Positions 25,967 through 36,415 of a stretch of 64,000 nucleotides of DNA are shown piece after piece (position 1 is the stretch's first letter; each line of letters opens with the position of its first letter). A program made the translations under genes and the position numbers. Origin of the DNA: Nostocoides sp. F2B08 (GTDB lineage: Bacteria > Actinomycetota > Actinomycetes > Actinomycetales > Dermatophilaceae); assembly GCF_009184895.1 (NCBI RefSeq), contig NZ_WESE01000011.1, forward strand, positions 42,334 to 106,333, given 5' to 3'. The notes under the pieces are model-generated. The model made no database searches and was not told the DNA's origin. It saw nothing but the letters and a program-made list of their open reading frames with translations.

Positions 25967-27508
25967 GTGTCGACACTCCACCCTCAGACCGCAGGCCTGA
26001 CGCCGGCCGCGTGCGCCAGGATCGCCGGCGGGCGCCTCGTCGATCAGACACCCGATGAGGGGATCGGCCTCGTCCACGGCGTCACGCTGGACTCGCGAAG
26101 CGTCATGCGAGGCGACCTCTACGCCGCGCTGCCCGGGGCCAACGCCCACGGAGCGGACTTCGCGGTCCAGGCCGCCGGATCCGGTGCGGTGGCCATCCTC
26201 ACGGACGATGAGGGGGCGGACAAGGTCGCAGCCGCCGGGACATCACTGCCCCTCGTCGTCGTCGCAGATCCGCGGTCGGTCCTCGGAGCGGTCTCGGCCG
26301 CGGTCTACGGCACGACCGACCTCGGCCTGCGGATGATCGGGGTGACGGGCACCAACGGAAAGACGACCACCGCATACCTCATCGCCTCCGCCCTGGGTGC
26401 GCTGGACCGGCGGGTCGGGCTGATCGGGACGGTGGAGACCCGGATCGGCGCCGAGCGGGTCCCGAGTGTCCGCACGACCCCCGAGTCGTGCGACCTGCAC
26501 CGGCTGCTCGCGGTGATGACCGAGAGGTCCGTCGACGACTGCGTCATGGAGGTCTCCAGCCACGCCCTGGCCCTGCACCGCGTCGACGGGGTGCGCTACG
26601 ACCTGGCGCTGTTCACGAACCTGAGCCAGGACCATCTCGACTTCCATCCCGACATGGACGACTACTTCGCCGCGAAGGCGAGCCTGTTCACCCCGGAGCG
26701 GTCCGGGCGGGCGCTGATCTGCGTCGACGACGAGTGGGGTCGTCGGCTCGCGGCGCAGTGCCCCGTGCCCGCCGTCACCATCGCCCGCGCGCACGGCCCC
26801 GGAGCCGTGGGGGCGGACTACGTCGTCGAGTCGGCCCATACGGGGGAGTTCGTTCTCACGGGACCGGACACCTCGCTCCGGCTGCGGTCGGCCCTGCCTG
26901 GGGACTTCAACGTCATGAACACCGCGATGGCGGCCGTCTCCCTGCTCATGCTCGGGCACCCGGCGGACGAGGTCGCGATGGCCGTCCTGACCGACCCGCA
27001 CGTCCCGGGACGGATGGAACGCGTCGGACCGTCCGGCTCACGGGTCCCGCTCGCGGTGGTGGACTACGCCCACACCCCCGACGCCGTCGAGGCGGCGATC
27101 GCTGCCCTGCGACCCGGCACCGACGGTCCCCTCGTCGTCGTGCTCGGAGCCGGTGGGGAACGCGATCGCGGCAAGCGGGCCGCCATGGGCCGGGCCGCCG
27201 CCACCGCCGATGTCGTTATCGTCACCGACGACAACCCCCGCAGCGAGGACCCCGAGGTGATCCGGGCGGCCATCCTCGAGGGCGCCCGCTGCGCGGGGAC
27301 GCACGCACGGATCGAGGAGGTGGGCGAACGACGCGATGCCATCGCCCGGGCGGTCGAGATCGCCGCCCCCGCCGGGTCTGCGGCGACCATCGCCGTCGTC
27401 GGCAAGGGCCACGAGACCGGACAGGAGATCGACGGCGTCGTCCACCCCTTCGACGACCGCGACGAGCTCAGCCGCGCCCTGAGTGCCCGCCTGGGAGCGG
27501 ACGCATGA
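25967..27508 (+). CDS. murE: UDP-MurNAc-tripeptide synthetase MurE
   Basis: A 513-residue Mur ligase that adds the third amino acid of the peptidoglycan stem. The P-loop GTNGKTTT is at 128-135. The substrate-specificity motif reads DNPRSED near residue 424; DNPR is associated with diaminopimelate-adding enzymes, so the wall is probably DAP-based. The NLSQDHLDFH motif and the VVDYAHTPDAV stretch are typical. GTG 25967 is chosen because the MSTLHPQTAG N-terminus precedes homology directly and a -10 hexamer lies just upstream. The stop overlaps murF as ATGA. Confidence 0.95.
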   Translation: MSTLHPQTAGLTPAACARIAGGRLVDQTPDEGIGLVHGVTLDSRSVMRGDLYAALPGANAHGADFAVQAAGSGAVAILTDDEGADKVAAAGTSLPLVVVADPRSVLGAVSAAVYGTTDLGLRMIGVTGTNGKTTTAYLIASALGALDRRVGLIGTVETRIGAERVPSVRTTPESCDLHRLLAVMTERSVDDCVMEVSSHALALHRVDGVRYDLALFTNLSQDHLDFHPDMDDYFAAKASLFTPERSGRALICVDDEWGRRLAAQCPVPAVTIARAHGPGAVGADYVVESAHTGEFVLTGPDTSLRLRSALPGDFNVMNTAMAAVSLLMLGHPADEVAMAVLTDPHVPGRMERVGPSGSRVPLAVVDYAHTPDAVEAAIAALRPGTDGPLVVVLGAGGERDRGKRAAMGRAAATADVVIVTDDNPRSEDPEVIRAAILEGARCAGTHARIEEVGERRDAIARAVEIAAPAGSAATIAVVGKGHETGQEIDGVVHPFDDRDELSRALSARLGADA

Positions 27509-28959
27509 TCGCGTTCACGCTCGCCCGCCTCGCCGAGCTCACCGGAGGTCGGTTGACGGGCATCTCAGCCGAGCAGGCGGCGCTCACCGTCATCGACGGA
27601 CCCGTCGTGACGGACTCCCGGGATTGCGCACCCGGTGGCCTGTACGTCGCGCGCATCGGCGAGCACGCCGACGGTCACGACTTCATCCCCCAGGCGCTGG
27701 AGGCGGGCGCACTGGCGGCGCTCACCAGTCGCCCCGTGGACGGGGTGGCGTGCATCGTCGTCGACGACGTCCAGGACGCCTTCGCCGCGCTCGCCCGCGG
27801 CGTCGTCGACGCGGCGCCGCAGCTCACCGTGGTCGCCATCACCGGATCGTCCGGCAAGACCTCGACCAAGGATCTGCTGGGCCAGGTGCTCGCCGTCGCC
27901 GGCGAGACCGTGGCGCCGCACGGTTCCTACAACTCAGAGGTCGGCGTTCCCCTCACCGTCACGAGGGTCACGGAGAGCACCCGCTTTCTCGTCGCCGAGA
28001 TGGGTGCCCGCGGCGTGGGGCACATCGCCTACCTCACCCGCATCGCTCCGCCGGACGTCTCGATCGTGCTCAACGTCGGCACCGCCCACCTCGGCGAGTT
28101 CGGGTCGCGCGAGGCCATCGCCCTCGCCAAGGGCGAGATCGTCGAGGCGCTCGCGTCGACGGGGACGGCGGTGCTCAACCACGACGACCCGGCGGTCTCG
28201 GCCATGGCCTCGCGCACCCGTGGATCGGTCGTCACCGTCAGCGCCGCGGGGGACCCCGCCGCCACCGTCCGCGCCGAGGAGGTCGAGCTGGACGCCGCCT
28301 CCCGGCCCCGCTTCGTCATCACCGACGGCTCGTCCCGCTGGCCGGTCGCCCTCTCCCTCCACGGTGTCCACCACGTGGGTAACGCGCTCTCCGTCTTCGC
28401 CGCGGCCCGCGCTTGCGACCTGGACCCGCAGGTCATCGCCGACGCACTCGGCTCCGCCGCTTCGGTGAGCAGGTGGCGCATGGAGGTGACCGACCGCGAC
28501 GACGACGTGACCGTCGTCAACGACGCCTACAACGCCAACCCGGACTCCATGCGCGCCGCGCTGGACGCGCTGGCCCGGATGGGGGAGGGGCGGCGCACCA
28601 TCGCCGTGCTCGGAACCATGCTCGAGCTCGGAGCCGACAGCGATTCCGAGCACGCCCGGGTGGGCCGGTATGCGCTGGACCGGGGCGTCGACCTGCTCGT
28701 CTGCGTCGGTGCCGGAGGTCCCGCCCTCGCGGCCGACGCCGCGCAGGATGCACCCCGGTGCGCCGTCCTCGACGACGCGGATGCCGCATACGATCTCCTG
28801 ATGAGCGAGATCCGCTCCGGTGACGTCGTCCTGTTCAAGTCCAGTCGGGACGCCGGGCTGCGACACCTCGGTGACCGCATCGCAGGGCTTCCCCCAGGGA
28901 CGTTCGCGTCGGAGCGTTCCGCGCGCGAGGGGGGAGACACCACGTGCTCGCCGTCCTGA
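27505..28959 (+). CDS. murF: UDP-MurNAc-tripeptide:D-alanyl-D-alanine ligase MurF
   Basis: A 484-residue Mur ligase that attaches the D-Ala-D-Ala dipeptide. The P-loop is [11 protein letters not shown]; the central block has [12 protein letters not shown], and the C-terminal domain has [11 protein letters not shown], which is specific to MurF. ATG 27505 overlaps the murE stop by one base (ATGA). The 3' end overlaps the mraY start by 16 bases. A C-terminal extension of about 20 residues (after GLPPGTF) is serine/arginine rich and probably dispensable. Confidence 0.95.
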   Translation: MIAFTLARLAELTGGRLTGISAEQAALTVIDGPVVTDSRDCAPGGLYVARIGEHADGHDFIPQALEAGALAALTSRPVDGVACIVVDDVQDAFAALARGVVDAAPQLTVVAITGSSGKTSTKDLLGQVLAVAGETVAPHGSYNSEVGVPLTVTRVTESTRFLVAEMGARGVGHIAYLTRIAPPDVSIVLNVGTAHLGEFGSREAIALAKGEIVEALASTGTAVLNHDDPAVSAMASRTRGSVVTVSAAGDPAATVRAEEVELDAASRPRFVITDGSSRWPVALSLHGVHHVGNALSVFAAARACDLDPQVIADALGSAASVSRWRMEVTDRDDDVTVVNDAYNANPDSMRAALDALARMGEGRRTIAVLGTMLELGADSDSEHARVGRYALDRGVDLLVCVGAGGPALAADAAQDAPRCAVLDDADAAYDLLMSEIRSGDVVLFKSSRDAGLRHLGDRIAGLPPGTFASERSAREGGDTTCSPS

Positions 28960-30026
28960 TCGCCGCCGTCTTCGCCCTGCTCGTCGGGCTGTTCGGCACG
29001 CCGATGTTCATCAAGCTCCTCGTCCGCCGCGGCTATGGCCAGTTCATCCGCGACGACGGACCGACGTCCCACCACACGAAGCGCGGCACGCCCACGATGG
29101 GCGGGGCCGTCATCATCCTCGCCTCGGTCTCGGCCTACGCGGTTGCCCATCTGCTGACCTGGACGCCGCCGACGATGAGCGCGATCCTCGTGCTGTTCCT
29201 CATGAGCGGACTGGGGCTGGTCGGGTTCCTCGACGACTACATCAAGATCAGCAAGCAGCGCAGCCTCGGACTGCGGTCCGCCGAGAAACTGTTCGGGCAG
29301 ACCCTCGTCGCCACCGTCTTCGCCGTCCTCGCTCTGCAGTTCCCCAACGAACGCTGGCGGACCCCCGCCTCGACGAAGATCTCCTTCGTCCGGGACACCG
29401 GCTTCGACCTCGCCTTCGCGGGGCCGCTGCTGGGCGTCCTGCTGTTCGTCATCTGGGCCAACCTCATGATCGCCGGCACCTCCAACGGCGTGAACCTCAC
29501 CGACGGCCTCGACGGCCTGGCCACCGGCGCGTCGGTCATGGTGTTCGCGGCCTACGTCCTGATCGGCATCTGGCAGGGCAACCAGAACTGTCAGACGACG
29601 CCGGGCATCAACTGCTACGAGGTCCGCGACTCACGCGACCTCGCCGTCGTCGCCGCAGCGGGCATGGGGGCGTGCTTCGGCTTCCTCTGGTGGAACGCCA
29701 GTCCGGCCAAGATCTTCATGGGCGACACCGGCTCGCTCGCGCTCGGTGGAGCGCTCGCGGGACTCGCCATCACGACGCGAACCGAGCTGCTCATCGTCAT
29801 CCTCGGCGGACTCTTCGTCGCCATCACCCTCTCGGTGATCATCCAGGTGGCCTCGTTCAAGACGACCGGCAAGCGGGTGTTCCGCATGGCCCCGCTTCAG
29901 CATCACTTCGAGCTGCTCGGCTGGGCGGAGGTCACGATCGTCATCAGGTTCTGGATCATCGCGGGTCTGTTCGTCGCTCTCGGCCTCGGTCTGTTCTACG
30001 CGGAATGGGTCGTCGGTGGCGCCTGA
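28944..30026 (+). CDS. mraY: Phospho-MurNAc-pentapeptide transferase MraY
   Basis: A 360-residue polytopic membrane enzyme that makes lipid I from UDP-MurNAc-pentapeptide and undecaprenyl phosphate. About ten hydrophobic segments are visible. Signature stretches include [23 protein letters not shown] (with the paired aspartates), [24 protein letters not shown] and [13 protein letters not shown] near the C-terminus. GTG 28944 starts within the end of murF (16-base overlap). The stop overlaps the murD GTG region by 11 bases, so murF, mraY and murD are closely coupled. Confidence 0.96.
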   Translation: MLAVLIAAVFALLVGLFGTPMFIKLLVRRGYGQFIRDDGPTSHHTKRGTPTMGGAVIILASVSAYAVAHLLTWTPPTMSAILVLFLMSGLGLVGFLDDYIKISKQRSLGLRSAEKLFGQTLVATVFAVLALQFPNERWRTPASTKISFVRDTGFDLAFAGPLLGVLLFVIWANLMIAGTSNGVNLTDGLDGLATGASVMVFAAYVLIGIWQGNQNCQTTPGINCYEVRDSRDLAVVAAAGMGACFGFLWWNASPAKIFMGDTGSLALGGALAGLAITTRTELLIVILGGLFVAITLSVIIQVASFKTTGKRVFRMAPLQHHFELLGWAEVTIVIRFWIIAGLFVALGLGLFYAEWVVGGA

Positions 30027-31533
30027 CCTGAAGGCCGTGCACGAGGACGGTTCCCCACCGTTCGACCCGGCCGGCCTGACCGTCCTCGTGACGGGCGGTG
30101 GAGTGAGCGGCTTCGCCGCCGCCGACGCGCTCGCGGAGCGCGGCGCGAGGGTGACCCTCGTCGACGGTGCCGACCCCGCGCCGGGGAGCGCACTGTTCGA
30201 GCGCCTCAAGGTTCTCGACATCCTCGGCGTAGACGTCCGCGCCGGATCCGCCTACGTGGCCGCCCTTCCGGATGATCCGCCCGACCTGGTCGTCACCTCT
30301 CCCGGGTGGCGACCGGGCCAGCCCATGCTCGCCGCCGCGGCAGCGGCCGACATCCCGGTCTGGGGTGAGGTCGAGTTGGCGTGGCGGCTGCGTGGACCCG
30401 GTGCGGCTCCGTGGCTGACGCTGACGGGGTCCAACGGCAAGACGACCACGGTCCAGATGCTCACCGCGATGCTGCGGGCCGCCGGGCTGCGGGCCTGCAG
30501 CGCCGGCAACGTCGGCACCCCGATCCTCGAGGCGGTCCTGCACCCGGAACCCTACGACGTCATCGCCGTGGAGCTCTCCAGCTTCCAGCTGCACTGGTCG
30601 ACGTCGATCTCACCTCTGGCGTCGGCGTGTCTGAACGTCGCTCCCGACCACCTCGACTGGCACGGATCGTTCGCGGCCTACCGCGCGGCCAAAGGCCGCG
30701 TCTATGAGCGGACGCGCGTGGCGTGTGTCTACAACGTCGAGGATCCGGTCACCGAGCAGCTCGTGCGCGAGGCGGATGTCATCGAGGGCGCTCGCGCCAT
30801 CGGGTTCACCCTGGGCGTTCCCGCCCGCTCGATGGTCGGACTCGTCGACGACGTGCTGGCCGACCGGGCGTTCGTCGCCGAGCGCGAACACTCGGCCGCC
30901 GAGCTCGGCACCCTCGCCGACATCACGGCCGACGGCGTCCCGCCACCGCACCTGGTGCAGAACGCCCTGGCCGCCGCGGCTCTCGCGCGGGCTGCCGGGG
31001 TCCCTCCCGTGGCGGTGCGCGATGGTCTGCGAGCCTTCAGCCCGGAGCCGCACCGGATCGCGGAGGTGACCACGGTCGAGGGGGTGCGCTTCGTCGACGA
31101 CTCGAAGGCGACCAACCCGCACGCCGCGAGAGCCGCGGTCCTCGGATACGAGTCGGTGGTCTGGGTCGCGGGCGGGCTGCTCAAGGGTGCCGACGTCGAG
31201 CAGCTCGTGCGGGACGCCCGAGACCGCCTCCGGGCCGCGGTCCTCATCGGAGCGGACCGGGCGGTCATCGCCGAGGCACTGCGGCGACACGCGCCGGATG
31301 TCCGTGTCATCGAGGTCGCCGCCACGGACACTGATGCCATGGACCAGGTTGTGGCATCCGCGTTCGACGCCGCCCGTCCCGGCGACGTCGTGCTCCTGGC
31401 GCCGGCCGCCGCCTCCATGGACATGTTCGCGGACTACGGCGCCCGCGGCGACGCGTTCTGCGCCGCCGTTCACAGGCTTGCCGAGCGGCGGGACGGTCGC
31501 GACGGACGGCCCGGCGGCGCCGAGGGAGGCTGA
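30016..31533 (+). CDS. murD: UDP-MurNAc-L-alanine:D-glutamate ligase MurD
   Basis: A 505-residue Mur ligase adding D-glutamate. The Rossmann-like N-terminal domain begins [19 protein letters not shown]; the P-loop is [14 protein letters not shown]; the next blocks are [12 protein letters not shown] and [12 protein letters not shown], the latter a MurD hallmark. GTG 30016 begins 11 bases inside mraY. The N-terminus is about 20 residues longer than in short MurD proteins. It ends two bases before the ftsW GTG. Confidence 0.95.
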   Translation: MAPDLKAVHEDGSPPFDPAGLTVLVTGGGVSGFAAADALAERGARVTLVDGADPAPGSALFERLKVLDILGVDVRAGSAYVAALPDDPPDLVVTSPGWRPGQPMLAAAAAADIPVWGEVELAWRLRGPGAAPWLTLTGSNGKTTTVQMLTAMLRAAGLRACSAGNVGTPILEAVLHPEPYDVIAVELSSFQLHWSTSISPLASACLNVAPDHLDWHGSFAAYRAAKGRVYERTRVACVYNVEDPVTEQLVREADVIEGARAIGFTLGVPARSMVGLVDDVLADRAFVAEREHSAAELGTLADITADGVPPPHLVQNALAAAALARAAGVPPVAVRDGLRAFSPEPHRIAEVTTVEGVRFVDDSKATNPHAARAAVLGYESVVWVAGGLLKGADVEQLVRDARDRLRAAVLIGADRAVIAEALRRHAPDVRVIEVAATDTDAMDQVVASAFDAARPGDVVLLAPAAASMDMFADYGARGDAFCAAVHRLAERRDGRDGRPGGAEGG

Positions 31534-31535
31534 GG

Positions 31536-32810
31536 GTGACGACGACCGCCCCGCCGCGCGGGACCGTCGGTGCAAGGGCCCAGCGCGCCGCCGCCCTCGT
31601 GCGCGACTCCGGCCCGACTGCGTGGCTCCGGCGCCTCGAGTCGCCGACCACGACCTACTACATGCTCATCGCCGCGACGAGCATCCTCGTCGGCTTCGGG
31701 TTGATCATGGTCCTCTCGGCGTCCGCCATTGTGTCGCTCGCCAACACGAGCTCGTCCTACACCGTCTTCCGCAGCCAGCTCACCTTCGCGGCCCTCGGCA
31801 CGGTGGCCATCCTCATCGCCGTCCGAATACCTCCGCATCTGTGGAAGCGCCTCGCTCTACCGATGATGGTCATCGCGATCGGGCTCCAGGCGCTCGTCTT
31901 CAGTCCCATCGGTTCGTGCCAGTCCGGCAACTGCAACTGGATCGACTTGGGCCCTTTCGTCGTCCAGCCGAGCGAGATCCTCAAGCTCGCCTTGGCCCTT
32001 CTCGGTGCGGCGATCCTGTCGAAGAAGCGGCGGGTGCTGGGTCAGTTCAGACATGTGCTGGTCCCTTACGTCGTCCCGTTCGCGGCGGTTGCGATCGGTC
32101 TGGTCCTCTACGGTGAGGACCTGGGCACGGTGCTCATTCTCGGCGCGGTGGTCGGGGCGGTCCTGTGGGCGGCCGGCGTTCCCGCACGCTACTTCGGGTT
32201 CGCGGGTGGACTGTTCGTCGCGCTCGCAGTGGCCATGGTCGTCTACAGCCCGAACCGGCTCGGTCGCTTCGACGTCTGGCTCGGGCGTGACACCGACCCG
32301 TTCGGCATCGCCAGGCAGAGCATCCACGGCCGGTATGCGCTGGCCGACGGAGGCTGGTTCGGCCTCGGCCTCGGGGGGAGCCGGGAGAAGTGGCAGTGGC
32401 TTTCCGAGCCACACAACGACTTCATCTTCGCCATCATCGGGGAGGAGCTCGGGCTGGGCGGAACCCTGCTCGTCATCGCCTTGTTCCTCATGGTGGCGTA
32501 CTGCAGCTACCGCATCGTCATGAGCTCCTCGGATCTCTTCGTGCGACTGGCCACGGCCGGCATCATGGGCTGGATCATCGTCCAGGCCATGATCAACATC
32601 GGATCCGTCATCGGCATGCTGCCCGTCATCGGGGTCAACCTCCCGCTCGTCTCGTCCGGCGGCTCGTCGTTGATCATGACCATGACGGCCCTGGGGATCC
32701 TCATCTCCTTCGCCCGCCACGAGCCGGACTGCGCCGCCGAGCTTGCCGCTCGTCCGCGACGCCGGCTCCTTCCGAGCCGAGCGCGGCGACCTCTGCGCAG
32801 GAGGGTGTGA
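31536..32810 (+). CDS. ftsW: SEDS-family septal peptidoglycan polymerase FtsW
   Basis: A 424-residue SEDS membrane protein that polymerises septal glycan with FtsI. It has about ten transmembrane segments after a 45-residue cytoplasmic tail. Signature stretches are LGPFVVQPSEILKLAL, ALADGGWFGLGLGGSREKW, PEPHNDFIFAIIGEELG-like (read EPHNDFIFAIIGEELGLGG) and GVNLPLVSSGGSSLI. GTG 31536 is preceded by GAGGGAGGCTGAGG. The C-terminal 30 residues are basic. The gene is adjacent to murG with a single base between stop and start. Confidence 0.95.
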   Translation: MTTTAPPRGTVGARAQRAAALVRDSGPTAWLRRLESPTTTYYMLIAATSILVGFGLIMVLSASAIVSLANTSSSYTVFRSQLTFAALGTVAILIAVRIPPHLWKRLALPMMVIAIGLQALVFSPIGSCQSGNCNWIDLGPFVVQPSEILKLALALLGAAILSKKRRVLGQFRHVLVPYVVPFAAVAIGLVLYGEDLGTVLILGAVVGAVLWAAGVPARYFGFAGGLFVALAVAMVVYSPNRLGRFDVWLGRDTDPFGIARQSIHGRYALADGGWFGLGLGGSREKWQWLSEPHNDFIFAIIGEELGLGGTLLVIALFLMVAYCSYRIVMSSSDLFVRLATAGIMGWIIVQAMINIGSVIGMLPVIGVNLPLVSSGGSSLIMTMTALGILISFARHEPDCAAELAARPRRRLLPSRARRPLRRRV

Positions 32811-32811
32811 C

Positions 32812-33900
32812 GTGCGCAGCGTCGTGCTTGCCGGCGGTGGCACGGCGGGCCACGTGTCCCCCCTGCTCGCCCTGGCAGACACCCTCGTCGACCGGCATCC
32901 GGGCCTCGACGTCGTCATCCTCGGCACCGAGTCAGGGCTGGAGGCCGACCTCGTGCCCGCGCGCGGCTACGAGCTGACCACGGTCCCGAAGGTCCCCATG
33001 CCGCGGCGTCCCACTGGAGACCTGCTGCGTCTTCCGGGTCGGCTCAAGGCCGCGGTCGACGCCGCGGGCGCGGCGATGCGTGAGCCTGGGGCCGAGGTCG
33101 TCGTGGGGTTCGGCGGCTATGTGAGCACGCCCGCCTACCTCGCCGCGCGCCGGCTGGCGGTCCCGCTCGTCGTGCACGAGCAGAATGCCCGCCCGGGTCT
33201 CGCGAACCGCCTCGGTGCTCGACTCACCCGCTACGTCGGCGTCACCTTCGCCTCGACGCCGCTGCCGCACTCGACGCTCACGGGCATGCCGCTGCGCGAG
33301 CAGATCCGGACCCTGGACCGCACCACGCGCCGGACCGAGGCGGCCCGCGAGCTGGGGTTGGACCCCGGTCGACCCACACTCCTCGTGACCGGCGGAAGCC
33401 TGGGTGCCCAGCGGCTGAACGACGCATTCGCCGGTGCGGCGTCCTCGCTCGTCGCCGCCGGCCTGCAGGTCGTCCACGTCACGGGCCGGGGCAAGGAGTT
33501 CGAGCCCGAGGTCCCGACCGGCCCCGGACGCTACGTGGTTCTGCCCTACGCCGAGCGGATGGAGCTGTGCCTCGCCGCCGCCGACCTCGTGGTCGCCCGC
33601 TCGGGCGCGAACACCGTCTGCGAGCTGAGCGCCGTTGGGGCGCCGTCGGTGCTCGTCCCGCTCCCGATCGGCAACGGGGAGCAGCGACTCAACGCCCACG
33701 ACGTCGTTGCTGCCGGGGGAGCGATCCTCGTCGAGGATGCGGCCGTGGACTCCCAGTGGGTCGTCGATGTCGTGGTGCCCCTCGCCCTCGACGACGAGCG
33801 CCTCGCGGCGATGTCCGTGGCGGCCGCGGCCGTGGGCGTCCGGGACGGACACGAACGCCTCGCCGACCTCGTCGAGCGGGCAGCGCGGAGGGTCACGTGA
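32812..33900 (+). CDS. murG: N-acetylglucosaminyltransferase MurG
   Basis: A 362-residue GT28 enzyme that converts lipid I to lipid II. The N-terminal glycine loop is VVLAGGGTAGHVSPLLALA, the lipid-contact loop is GFGGYVSTPAYLAA, VVHEQNARPGLANR follows, and the nucleotide-sugar motif is VTGGSLGAQRLN. The C-terminal donor domain has ARSGANTVCELSAVGAPSVLVPLPI. GTG 32812 follows AGGAGGG and the ftsW stop. The stop overlaps murC as GTGA. An earlier in-frame ATG at 32743 lies within ftsW and is unlikely. Confidence 0.95.
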   Translation: MRSVVLAGGGTAGHVSPLLALADTLVDRHPGLDVVILGTESGLEADLVPARGYELTTVPKVPMPRRPTGDLLRLPGRLKAAVDAAGAAMREPGAEVVVGFGGYVSTPAYLAARRLAVPLVVHEQNARPGLANRLGARLTRYVGVTFASTPLPHSTLTGMPLREQIRTLDRTTRRTEAARELGLDPGRPTLLVTGGSLGAQRLNDAFAGAASSLVAAGLQVVHVTGRGKEFEPEVPTGPGRYVVLPYAERMELCLAAADLVVARSGANTVCELSAVGAPSVLVPLPIGNGEQRLNAHDVVAAGGAILVEDAAVDSQWVVDVVVPLALDDERLAAMSVAAAAVGVRDGHERLADLVERAARRVT

Positions 33901-35354
33901 CGGGGTTCGTCCCGGACCTCGCGGCGGCCGTTCCGGCTCCGGCCGATCTCGGCAGGGTCCATCTCATCGCCATCGGTGGCGCCGGGATGTCGGCCGTCGC
34001 GCGACTGCTCCTCGCCGCCGGCCTCACCGTCAGTGGCTCCGACGCGAAGGACTCTCCCACCTTGAGCGCCCTCGCCGCAGCGGGCGCTCGCGTGTTCGTC
34101 GGGCACTCCGCCGACCGCCTCGACGGGGTCGACACGGTCGTCGTCTCGTCGGCGATCAGGACCGACAACCCGGAGCTCGTCGCCGCTCGCGAGCGGGGGT
34201 TGCGGATCCTGCACCGCTCCCAGGCGCTCGCGTCCCTCGGTTCGGGGCGACACGTGGTCGCGGTCGCCGGCGCGAACGGCAAGTCGACGACGACGTCGAT
34301 GATCGTCGCCGCCCTGGTCGCCGCCGGTCGAGACCCGTCCTTCGCATCGGGTGCTGAGATCCCTCAGCTCGGCACGAACGCCGCCATCGGGACCGGCCCC
34401 GACCTCGTGGTCGAGGCCGACGAGAGCGACGGGTCCTTCGTCGTGTACGCCCCGGACGTCGCCATCGTGACCAACGTGCAGGCCGACCACCTCGACTACT
34501 ACGGCGACCTCGCCGGTGTCGAGCGCGCCTATCGTCGCTTCGTCGACTCAGCGCCCGACGGTGGCCTGCTCGTCGTATGCGCCGATGACCGTGGCTCCCG
34601 TGAGCTGGGGGAGTATGCGCGGGGGACCTCTCGCCGGGTCCGCACCTATGGTGCGCGCGAGGATGCGGACGTCCGGCTGACGTCAGCCGACCCGACCGAC
34701 GTCGGGGGGCGGGCCGAGCTCTCGGTGGGGGCGCGCAGGCACGAGCTGGTCCTCCAGGTGCCGGGCCGGCACAACCTAGAGAACGCCGCCGGTGCCTTCA
34801 CCGTGCTCACCGAGGCGTGCGGACTGACCCCGGAGGCTGCACTCGGCGGCCTGGCCTCGTTCTCCGGGGCGGCTCGGCGTTTCGAGTCACATGGCGAGCC
34901 TTTCGGCGTGCGGGTGATCGACGACTACGCACACAACGCACCCAAGGTGACCGCCGCGGTGCGGACCGGTCGGGAGATGGCGGACCGGCGGGGCGGACGG
35001 CTCCTCGTGATCTTCCAACCCCACCTGTACTCCCGAACCCGCGACTTCGCGCAGGAGTTCGCCGCCGCGCTCGAACCTGCGGACGAGATCGTGCTGCTCG
35101 CGGTCTATCCCGCGCGCGAGGACCCGATCGAGGGCGTGTCGAGCAACCTGATCAGCGACCGGATGTCCGAACGCGGCCCGGGACGTTCCGTTGTCGTGGA
35201 ACCCGACTTCGAGGCCGCCGTCCAGCATGTGGCGGCAGTCGCCCGCCCGGGCGACGTCGTCATGACCATCGGCGCCGGCGACGTCACGAGCCTGGCACCC
35301 CGCCTCGCCGACGCGCTTGCGCACCGTGCAGGAGAGGCGGGAGAGGCGTCGTGA
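33897..35354 (+). CDS. murC: UDP-MurNAc:L-alanine ligase MurC
   Basis: A 485-residue Mur ligase adding L-alanine to UDP-MurNAc. It begins LGRVHLIAIGGAGMSAVARL, and has the central EADESDGSFVVYAPDVA block and the C-terminal DDYAHNAPKVTAAV and FQPHLYSRTRDF blocks that define MurC. The P-loop is unusual: AGANGKSTTTS where most MurC proteins have GTHGKTTT, so the histidine is replaced by asparagine and the threonine after lysine by serine. GTG 33897 overlaps murG as GTGA, and the stop overlaps ftsQ. The enzyme is probably active, since GKS/GKT both bind phosphate. Confidence 0.94.
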   Translation: MTGFVPDLAAAVPAPADLGRVHLIAIGGAGMSAVARLLLAAGLTVSGSDAKDSPTLSALAAAGARVFVGHSADRLDGVDTVVVSSAIRTDNPELVAARERGLRILHRSQALASLGSGRHVVAVAGANGKSTTTSMIVAALVAAGRDPSFASGAEIPQLGTNAAIGTGPDLVVEADESDGSFVVYAPDVAIVTNVQADHLDYYGDLAGVERAYRRFVDSAPDGGLLVVCADDRGSRELGEYARGTSRRVRTYGAREDADVRLTSADPTDVGGRAELSVGARRHELVLQVPGRHNLENAAGAFTVLTEACGLTPEAALGGLASFSGAARRFESHGEPFGVRVIDDYAHNAPKVTAAVRTGREMADRRGGRLLVIFQPHLYSRTRDFAQEFAAALEPADEIVLLAVYPAREDPIEGVSSNLISDRMSERGPGRSVVVEPDFEAAVQHVAAVARPGDVVMTIGAGDVTSLAPRLADALAHRAGEAGEAS

Positions 35355-36166
35355 TGGCTGCGCGCACCACGATCGTCGGCGACCGCTCCGGTCGCGCGTC
35401 CACGAGCGCGTCCACGAGCGCGTCCACGGCCGCGGCGGTGACTGCCCAGGAGCGGTTCGACCGGCGGATCCGGGCTCGGCGCCGGCGAGCGTGGCAGCTG
35501 GGCGCCGCCCTCGCCGTCGTGACCTTGATGACCGTGGCGGGCTGGTGGGCACTGTGGCGGAGCGACTGGTTCCTCGTCGAGAGCGTCGTGGTCACCGGGG
35601 TCGAGGAGCGTTGGGAGGCCTCGATCCGTGCCGCCGCCGCCGTGCCCATGTCTCAACCTCTTGTCGAGGTTGACACTTCCGCAGCCGAGCGCTCGGTCAG
35701 CGAGGTCGGCATCGTCCGTGAGGTCCGCGTCGTGCGGAGCTGGCCGACGACGATCTCCATCGAGGTGATGCCACGCCTGCCTGTCCTCGCGGCCCAGCAA
35801 CCCGATGGGGACGTCGCGGTCGTGGACAGGGACGGGGCGGTCATCGAGGTGGTCCCGGCGGCGCCCGAGAACCTGCCGAGGGTCCTGGCGGCGGGCGAGG
35901 CCGGTGCGTCGCAGGATGCCTACCGCAGCGCCTGGCGCGTGATGTCGGCGCTGCCGGACGGCCTGCTGTCGCAGGTCACGACCGCGACCGTGAGCAGTGC
36001 CGACCTGGTCACGCTCGATCTCGGTGACCGCACCGTGGTGTGGGGCGGACCGGGGGATGCCGAGCTCAAGGCGTCCGTCGTGGAGGCCCTGCTCGACTCG
36101 GGCGCCCAGTACGTCGATGTCAGCGCGCCGCGCAGTCCGGTGACGAGGGAGACGGGCGACTCCTGA
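35354..36166 (+). CDS. ftsQ: Cell division protein FtsQ
   Basis: A 270-residue bitopic protein. The cytoplasmic tail of about 45 residues contains a tandem AST repeat (three copies of a 12-base unit) and a basic run (RRIRARRRRAW). A single membrane helix follows (LGAALAVVTLMTVAGWWALW), then the POTRA domain (WFLVESVVVTGVEERWEASI) and the FtsQ/DivIB domain with VREVRVVRSWPTTISIEVMPRLPVL. ATG 35354 overlaps the murC stop; a GTG directly before it (35351) is in the same frame and could be used. FtsQ is part of the FtsQLB divisome subcomplex. Confidence 0.9.
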   Translation: MAARTTIVGDRSGRASTSASTSASTAAAVTAQERFDRRIRARRRRAWQLGAALAVVTLMTVAGWWALWRSDWFLVESVVVTGVEERWEASIRAAAAVPMSQPLVEVDTSAAERSVSEVGIVREVRVVRSWPTTISIEVMPRLPVLAAQQPDGDVAVVDRDGAVIEVVPAAPENLPRVLAAGEAGASQDAYRSAWRVMSALPDGLLSQVTTATVSSADLVTLDLGDRTVVWGGPGDAELKASVVEALLDSGAQYVDVSAPRSPVTRETGDS

Positions 36167-36415
36167 CGAGAGCGCGGATGGTCCGGCACGGGGGTCGGAG
36201 CGCGCCGGAGGTCTCGTCGTCTGCGGCGGGAGTGACGGGTGTGACGAACCGGGCGCTTCGGGCCGACGAATGTGGCGACACGCGCGGGTGCAACGTTGCT
36301 CTGTCCGGCGACCCGACATAGCGTCGTTCCAGCAGCGCACAAGAGCCAAACTCTAACTCTACACATCACATTGAGACTTTTCGTCGAGATGTCCCATTGT
36401 TGAAAGGCCCCGCTC

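Noticed and set aside
36167..36415. Missing ftsA as a sign of deletion before ftsZ
   Set aside because: Actinobacteria generally lack FtsA and use SepF, which is present nearby.
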